From: an uncultured Lachnospiraceae bacterium
GTDB taxonomy: Bacteria > Bacillota > Clostridia > Lachnospirales > Lachnospiraceae
Assembly: GCA_958444395.1 (NCBI GenBank)
Contig: CAUCOL010000038.1
Location: 1-9,845, forward strand
Direction: 5' to 3'
DNA: 9,845 nt
The notes under the pieces are model-generated. The model was given only the letters and a program-made list of their open reading frames with translations. It searched no databases and was not told where the DNA came from. Below are positions 6,762 through 9,845 of the stretch, in pieces; within the stretch, counting starts at the first letter, position 1, and the number at the start of each line of letters is the position of its first letter. The position numbers and the translations under genes were made by a program.

Positions 6762-8024
6762 TCAGATCAACCGGTACACATCCGGAAACAGCTCCAGGCT
6801 TCGTTTCAGGATACCATGTACATAGGCTATAAAAATACCGTAATTAACGATTGGTACCCCCTGCTGCCCAGCCCGAAAGATCCGGTGTTTCATCTCTCTT
6901 TCATGCAATGTGCAGCCACCGCAGTGGATCACCAGAGCATATCCGGACAAGTCCGCCGGAAACTCGGTTCCACTGCAGGTCTCTATCTGCAGTTCTTTTC
7001 CCGTATATTCCTTCAGCCAGCGTGGAATCTTAACTGTCCCGATATCATCACATTGGCGGCGGTGGGTACATCCTTCTGCGATCAATACCTTATCGCCGCT
7101 TTGCAAATGGTCTACATGTGATACACCCTCTACCAGTCTGGTCAGATTTCCCTTATGTCTTGCAAACAGGATAGAAAAAGATGTCAGCGGTATCGTATCC
7201 GGTACGAGTCCGGACACTGCGCCAAATGCCTGCGAATCCGTTACAACCATCCGCACCTTGTCTCCCAGCAGCTTCAGCACCATCGGCAAGGTCGGAACCT
7301 GCGTAACGACACTGACACACTGATGATCCAGAAGATCCCGGATCGTCTGCTGCTGTGGCATGATCAGACGTCCCTTCGGTGCTGCCGAATCTACCGGTAC
7401 AACCAGCACCACAACATCCTGTTCTTCCACCAGATCGCCCAGAATGTGCAGCTGCAGATCCGTATCCGGCGCCAGCGAGATCAATGTATCTTTTAGTTCT
7501 TCCACACCATTTTGGTTCTGTGTGCTGACCGGCACAACGCTGACTGCTGTATTTTTACGGCTAAGCGTCTGGCGGATCTGCTCTGTCTCCTCCAAAGACA
7601 GGCGGTCACATTGATTCAATACAAGACAGTACGGAATCTTTTTCTCCTCGATTGCCGCAATGACCTGCAGTTCCTGCTCGCCCAGTCCCCGCTTCGTCTC
7701 CAGATCCTGCCGGCTGATCTGTGAAATATCGATCACTACCAGTGCGATATCTGTCCGGTTTAATACCTGCATCGCCTTATCAATACGCATCTGTCCGAGT
7801 GTCCCCTCGTCATCCAGTCCCGGTGTATCGATCAGCATACACGGTCCGATCGGCAGGATCTCCATCGCTTTGAACACCGGATCTGTCGTCGTTCCCTTAA
7901 CCTCTGATACGATCGCCAATGACTGCCCTGTCAGTGCGTTGATCAGACTGGATTTGCCGGCATTCCGCCTGCCAAATAGCGCTATCTGTACTCTGTCTCC
8001 CTGTGCTGTCTGCTGCATACTCAT
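6762..8024 (-). CDS. hydF: [FeFe]-hydrogenase H-cluster maturation GTPase HydF
   Basis: HydF is the GTPase scaffold on which HydE and HydG products are assembled into the 2Fe subcluster before transfer to apo-hydrogenase. The 420-residue protein has an N-terminal G domain with G1 GRRNAGKSS at 18-26, G2 region KGTTTDPV at 43-50, G3 DTPGLDD at 66-72 and G4 NQCD at 137-140. The C-terminal cluster-binding domain shows CTH (C319, H321) and HCGGC (367-371). The spacing of 45 residues between the two matches the known CxHx(44-53)HCxxC iron-sulfur motif. Start: the ATG at 8024 (MSMQQTAQGDRVQIALFG) has AGGGGG 9 bases upstream. A longer frame to 8078 adds 18 residues that homologues lack and has no good ribosome binding site. 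It follows proA by 123 bases. No hydE, hydG or hydrogenase gene is in the window, which is usual since these genes are often scattered in Clostridia. Confidence 0.97.
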   Translation of the reverse strand: MSMQQTAQGDRVQIALFGRRNAGKSSLINALTGQSLAIVSEVKGTTTDPVFKAMEILPIGPCMLIDTPGLDDEGTLGQMRIDKAMQVLNRTDIALVVIDISQISRQDLETKRGLGEQELQVIAAIEEKKIPYCLVLNQCDRLSLEETEQIRQTLSRKNTAVSVVPVSTQNQNGVEELKDTLISLAPDTDLQLHILGDLVEEQDVVVLVVPVDSAAPKGRLIMPQQQTIRDLLDHQCVSVVTQVPTLPMVLKLLGDKVRMVVTDSQAFGAVSGLVPDTIPLTSFSILFARHKGNLTRLVEGVSHVDHLQSGDKVLIAEGCTHRRQCDDIGTVKIPRWLKEYTGKELQIETCSGTEFPADLSGYALVIHCGGCTLHEREMKHRIFRAGQQGVPIVNYGIFIAYVHGILKRSLELFPDVYRLI

Positions 8025-8033
8025 CTGTCCTGT

Positions 8034-8039
8034 CCCCCT
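8034..8039 (-). promoter_or_regulatory. Ribosome binding site deciding the hydF start
   Basis: AGGGGG on the minus strand with a 9-base spacer to the ATG at 8022-8024. The upstream in-frame ATGs at 8048 and 8078 have no comparable site, so the shorter start is preferred. Confidence 0.55.
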
Positions 8040-8147
8040 GTTGTCCATCTGAATCCAAGCCGGCATCCTGCTTTCCAAAGGCTGATCCGGTGCCTTCCTA
8101 TCCCGGCTGCTCTATGATCCTTCTGCTGTATATTTCTGTACGCTGTC

Positions 8148-9395
8148 TCAGCGGATCTGTCCGTCTCCGCAGATCAAATATTTCATTGTCGTAAGTTCCT
8201 TTAATCCCATCGGTCCTCTTGCATGCAATTTCTGCGTGGAAATACCTATCTCGGCACCCAGCCCAAATTCACCGCCATCGGTAAAACGGGTCGAACAATT
8301 CACATAAACGCAGGCAGAATCCACTTCCTGCTGAAACTTCTGTGCATTCTGGTAATCTTTCGTCACAATACATTCCGAATGTCCGGTGGAATACCTGGCA
8401 ATATGGCTGATCGCCTCATCCACACTGTCCACTACCTTCACTGACAGAATATAGTCCAAAAATTCTGTCGCATAATCTGTCTCTGTCGCCGGTACAACAC
8501 AGTCTCCCAAAATCTGCTGTGTTCTTTCACAGCCTCGGATCTCCACCTGATGTGCATCCAGTCTCTTCTTTAACAATGGAAGAAAACGTTCTGCGATCTC
8601 TTTATGTACCAGGCAGGTCTCCAGTGCATTGCACACACTCGGACGCTGTGTCTTTCCATTATCCGTAATATCTACCGCCATCGTAAGATCCGCATCTGTA
8701 TCAATATAAATATGGCAGTTTCCGGTTCCTGTCTCGATCACCGGAATCGTCGCATTCTGTACCACTGCCTGAATCAGCCCGGCACCACCACGAGGAATCA
8801 ATACATCGATCCATCCATTTGCTTTCATCATCTGTGTGGACACTTCCCGGGAAGTATCCTCTACCAGCTGTACAATATCCCTCGGAAAACCACATTCCGC
8901 AACCGCATCCCGCATCAGATCCATCAATACTTTATTGGAATGGATCGCCTCCTTGCCGCCACGCAGGATCGCTGCATTTCCACTTTTAATACAAAGGGAT
9001 GCCGCATCCACTGTCACATTTGGTCTGGATTCATAGATAATGCCTATAACCCCCATCGGCACACGTACCTTGCTGATCTTCATGCCATTCGGTCTGGTGG
9101 ATCCTTCGATCACCTGGCCAACCGGATCCTCCAGGTTCACCAGATAACGGCAGGCATCCGCTATCCCTTCGATCCGCTCTGCTGTCAGACGCAGGCGGTC
9201 TACCATCGTCTCAGAGATTCCATTTTTCCTGGCAGCTGCGATATCCTTTTCATTCTCTGCCAGAATCTGCTCCTGATGTGCCGTCAGCTGTTCTGCAATC
9301 GCCAGCAGGATCTTATTCTTCTCTCCTGTGGATGCTGTCATCAGGCTCTTTTTTACTGCCTGTGCCTTCTGTCCCATCTGTTCGATATAATTCAT
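8148..9395 (-). CDS. proA: Glutamate-5-semialdehyde dehydrogenase (gamma-glutamyl phosphate reductase)
   Basis: ProA reduces gamma-glutamyl phosphate with NADPH to glutamate-5-semialdehyde, the second step of proline synthesis from glutamate, in the cytoplasm. The 415-residue protein is close to the E. coli length of 417. Visible marks are IGIIYESRPNVTVDAA at 117-132, SGNAAILRGGKEA at 138-150, LIPRGGAGLI at 199-208, VIETGTGNCHIY at 219-230, the catalytic cysteine C255 in RPSVCNALET, and the C-terminal NCSTRFTDGGEFGLGAEIGI at 366-385 followed by HARGPMGL. No key residue is missing. The ATG at 9395 has a purine-rich AGGAAAGGGATGG run upstream; the gap to the DegV-family stop is 27 bases, so the two are probably cotranscribed. 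The usual partner proB (glutamate 5-kinase) is not next to it in the window; it could lie beyond the right edge or elsewhere. Confidence 0.97.
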   Translation of the reverse strand: MNYIEQMGQKAQAVKKSLMTASTGEKNKILLAIAEQLTAHQEQILAENEKDIAAARKNGISETMVDRLRLTAERIEGIADACRYLVNLEDPVGQVIEGSTRPNGMKISKVRVPMGVIGIIYESRPNVTVDAASLCIKSGNAAILRGGKEAIHSNKVLMDLMRDAVAECGFPRDIVQLVEDTSREVSTQMMKANGWIDVLIPRGGAGLIQAVVQNATIPVIETGTGNCHIYIDTDADLTMAVDITDNGKTQRPSVCNALETCLVHKEIAERFLPLLKKRLDAHQVEIRGCERTQQILGDCVVPATETDYATEFLDYILSVKVVDSVDEAISHIARYSTGHSECIVTKDYQNAQKFQQEVDSACVYVNCSTRFTDGGEFGLGAEIGISTQKLHARGPMGLKELTTMKYLICGDGQIR

Positions 9396-9422
9396 GCCTT
9401 TTCCATCCCTTTCCTGTAAATG

Positions 9423-9797
9423 CTACTGTAATTCCGGTACTGCCCTGGAACAGGCTACTGCCAGTGCACCCGGTCCTATATGGCAGGAAACACTGAGTGA
9501 CAGTGGATTACATATAATCTCATCCACTCCGAAATACTCCTTCAACTGCTCGACAAACTGCGCAGCAGCTTCCTCGTTTGCCGTATGTGCGACCTCCAGA
9601 TGGATATTGGAAAGATTTTCTCTTCCTCCAAACCGTTTCTCAATATCGCTTTCAATCGCAGCGATCATCTTACTGATCCCCTGCTTCTTCGTGCGGGCAA
9701 TTGTAAATGCGTCCAGCTTTTCTCCCTGAATCGTCAGAACCGGTTTCAGACGGAGTGCTGACCCCAATGCCGCAGCTGCCGGAGTGATAATGTTTGA
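9423..9797 (-). CDS. DegV family protein, C-terminal part only (5' end lost at an abrupt break)
   Basis: DegV proteins (FakB-type) bind a fatty acid and, with the kinase FakA, feed exogenous fatty acids into phospholipid synthesis. Only about 125 residues remain of the usual 280-290. They match the C-terminal lobe: ITPAAAALGSALRLKPVLTI, then QGEKLDAF, a HTANEEAA segment, NPLSLSVSCHIGPGALAVAC near the end; the HxGPG turn is the typical family lipid-site motif. Going upstream the frame hits a TAA at 9798-9800, only a few codons before recognisable homology, where other family members continue into the N-terminal domain. I see no alternative frame in the last 45 bases that restores DegV similarity. 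So this is either a gene broken by an insertion or a sequence break at a contig end. A TTG at 9767 could open a shorter frame but is not a convincing real start. Confidence 0.75.
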   Translation of the reverse strand, partial: SNIITPAAAALGSALRLKPVLTIQGEKLDAFTIARTKKQGISKMIAAIESDIEKRFGGRENLSNIHLEVAHTANEEAAAQFVEQLKEYFGVDEIICNPLSLSVSCHIGPGALAVACSRAVPELQ

Positions 9798-9845
9798 TTA
9801 TCTTCCACGAAAAAGTGATAAAACATACGAATTATCATTTGAGAT
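9785..9845. other. AT-rich segment of unlike composition interrupting the DegV-family gene
   Basis: This 61-base tail has 16 G+C bases, about a quarter, against roughly half in the rest of the window. It begins where DegV homology ends. It contains GATAA-N7-TTATC (9786-9802) and TGATAA-N10-TTATCA (9816-9837), and the heptamer GTGATAA occurs twice (9784-9790 and 9815-9821). The composition and the sharp boundary suggest DNA of different origin, either an inserted element or a chimeric contig end. Confidence 0.5.
9790..9845 (+). CDS. Possible start of a divergent plus-strand gene (very short, runs off the window)
   Basis: An ATG at 9790-9792 preceded by GGAG (9781-9784) with a 5-base spacer opens a frame that stays open to the window end: MFDYLPRKSDKTYELSFE. 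It would be the only plus-strand gene here and lies wholly inside the AT-rich tail. I do not recognise the protein. Eighteen open codons in AT-rich DNA can occur by chance, and the GGAG belongs to what reads as DegV coding sequence on the other strand, so this is a weak call. Confidence 0.22.
   Translation, partial: MFDYLPRKSDKTYELSFE

Noticed and set aside
8025..8147. Terminator or promoter between proA and hydF
   Set aside because: I found no stem with a T-run and no convincing -35/-10 pair; the region looks like a plain spacer with the hydF ribosome binding site.
8604..9419. A 271-residue open frame on the plus strand opposite proA
   Set aside because: It is antisense to a complete, well-conserved proA, is rich in His, Ile, Arg and Cys with no domain, and has no ribosome binding site. 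It is a shadow of the codon pattern of proA.
9798..9845. DegV frame continuing by a simple frameshift
   Set aside because: The other two minus-strand frames in the tail give no recognisable DegV N-terminal sequence, so a one-base error does not explain the break.
1..9845. CRISPR arrays, tRNA or rRNA genes, transposases, toxin-antitoxin or defence genes
   Set aside because: No regular direct repeats, cloverleaf sequence or such protein motifs were seen; the window is nearly filled by the ten minus-strand genes.

Overview
The window is almost certainly chromosomal DNA of an anaerobic, fermentative member of the Clostridia, most likely family Lachnospiraceae. The pointers are a HydF maturase for [FeFe]-hydrogenase, a RarA with the N-terminus MDLFEYMRE familiar from this group, a Gram-positive-type Orn/Lys/Arg decarboxylase without an N-terminal wing domain, strong AGGAGG-like ribosome binding sites, and roughly even G+C by eye. 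This placement is inference from protein features, not a database match.

All ten confidently called genes lie on the minus strand, so the window reads from high to low coordinates. In that order they are: the 3' part of a DegV-family gene (9423-9797), proA (8148-9395), hydF (6762-8024), an ABC transporter ATPase (5935-6642) and its membrane partner (4248-5930), a flippase-like membrane protein (3132-4178), a YigZ/IMPACT-family gene (2467-3126), rarA (1141-2463), a small unrecognised two-helix membrane protein (705-1082), and the 5' part of an Orn/Lys/Arg decarboxylase-family gene (1-700).

From the ABC ATPase to the decarboxylase the genes are tightly packed, with gaps of 3 to 69 bases and one ATGA contact, which suggests one or two long transcripts. 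The wider gaps follow proA (123 bases), follow hydF (119 bases) and follow rarA (58 bases). The 119-base gap holds a strong RNA hairpin just ahead of the ABC pair. No stretch of 300 bases or more lacks a gene. Most of the content is housekeeping: proline synthesis, hydrogenase maturation, replication-fork maintenance and polyamine-type decarboxylation, with an ABC exporter pair and a lipid-flippase-like protein of unknown substrate.

The oddest place is the right edge. DegV homology stops abruptly at about 9785-9791, where an in-frame stop and a 61-base AT-rich segment (16 G+C of 61) begin. That segment carries two small inverted repeats and the start of a possible divergent plus-strand gene with its own ribosome binding site. 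It could be the border of an inserted element or an assembly artefact at a contig end. I see no CRISPR array, tRNA, rRNA, transposase or recognisable defence system, and nothing that amounts to a clearly new biological system.
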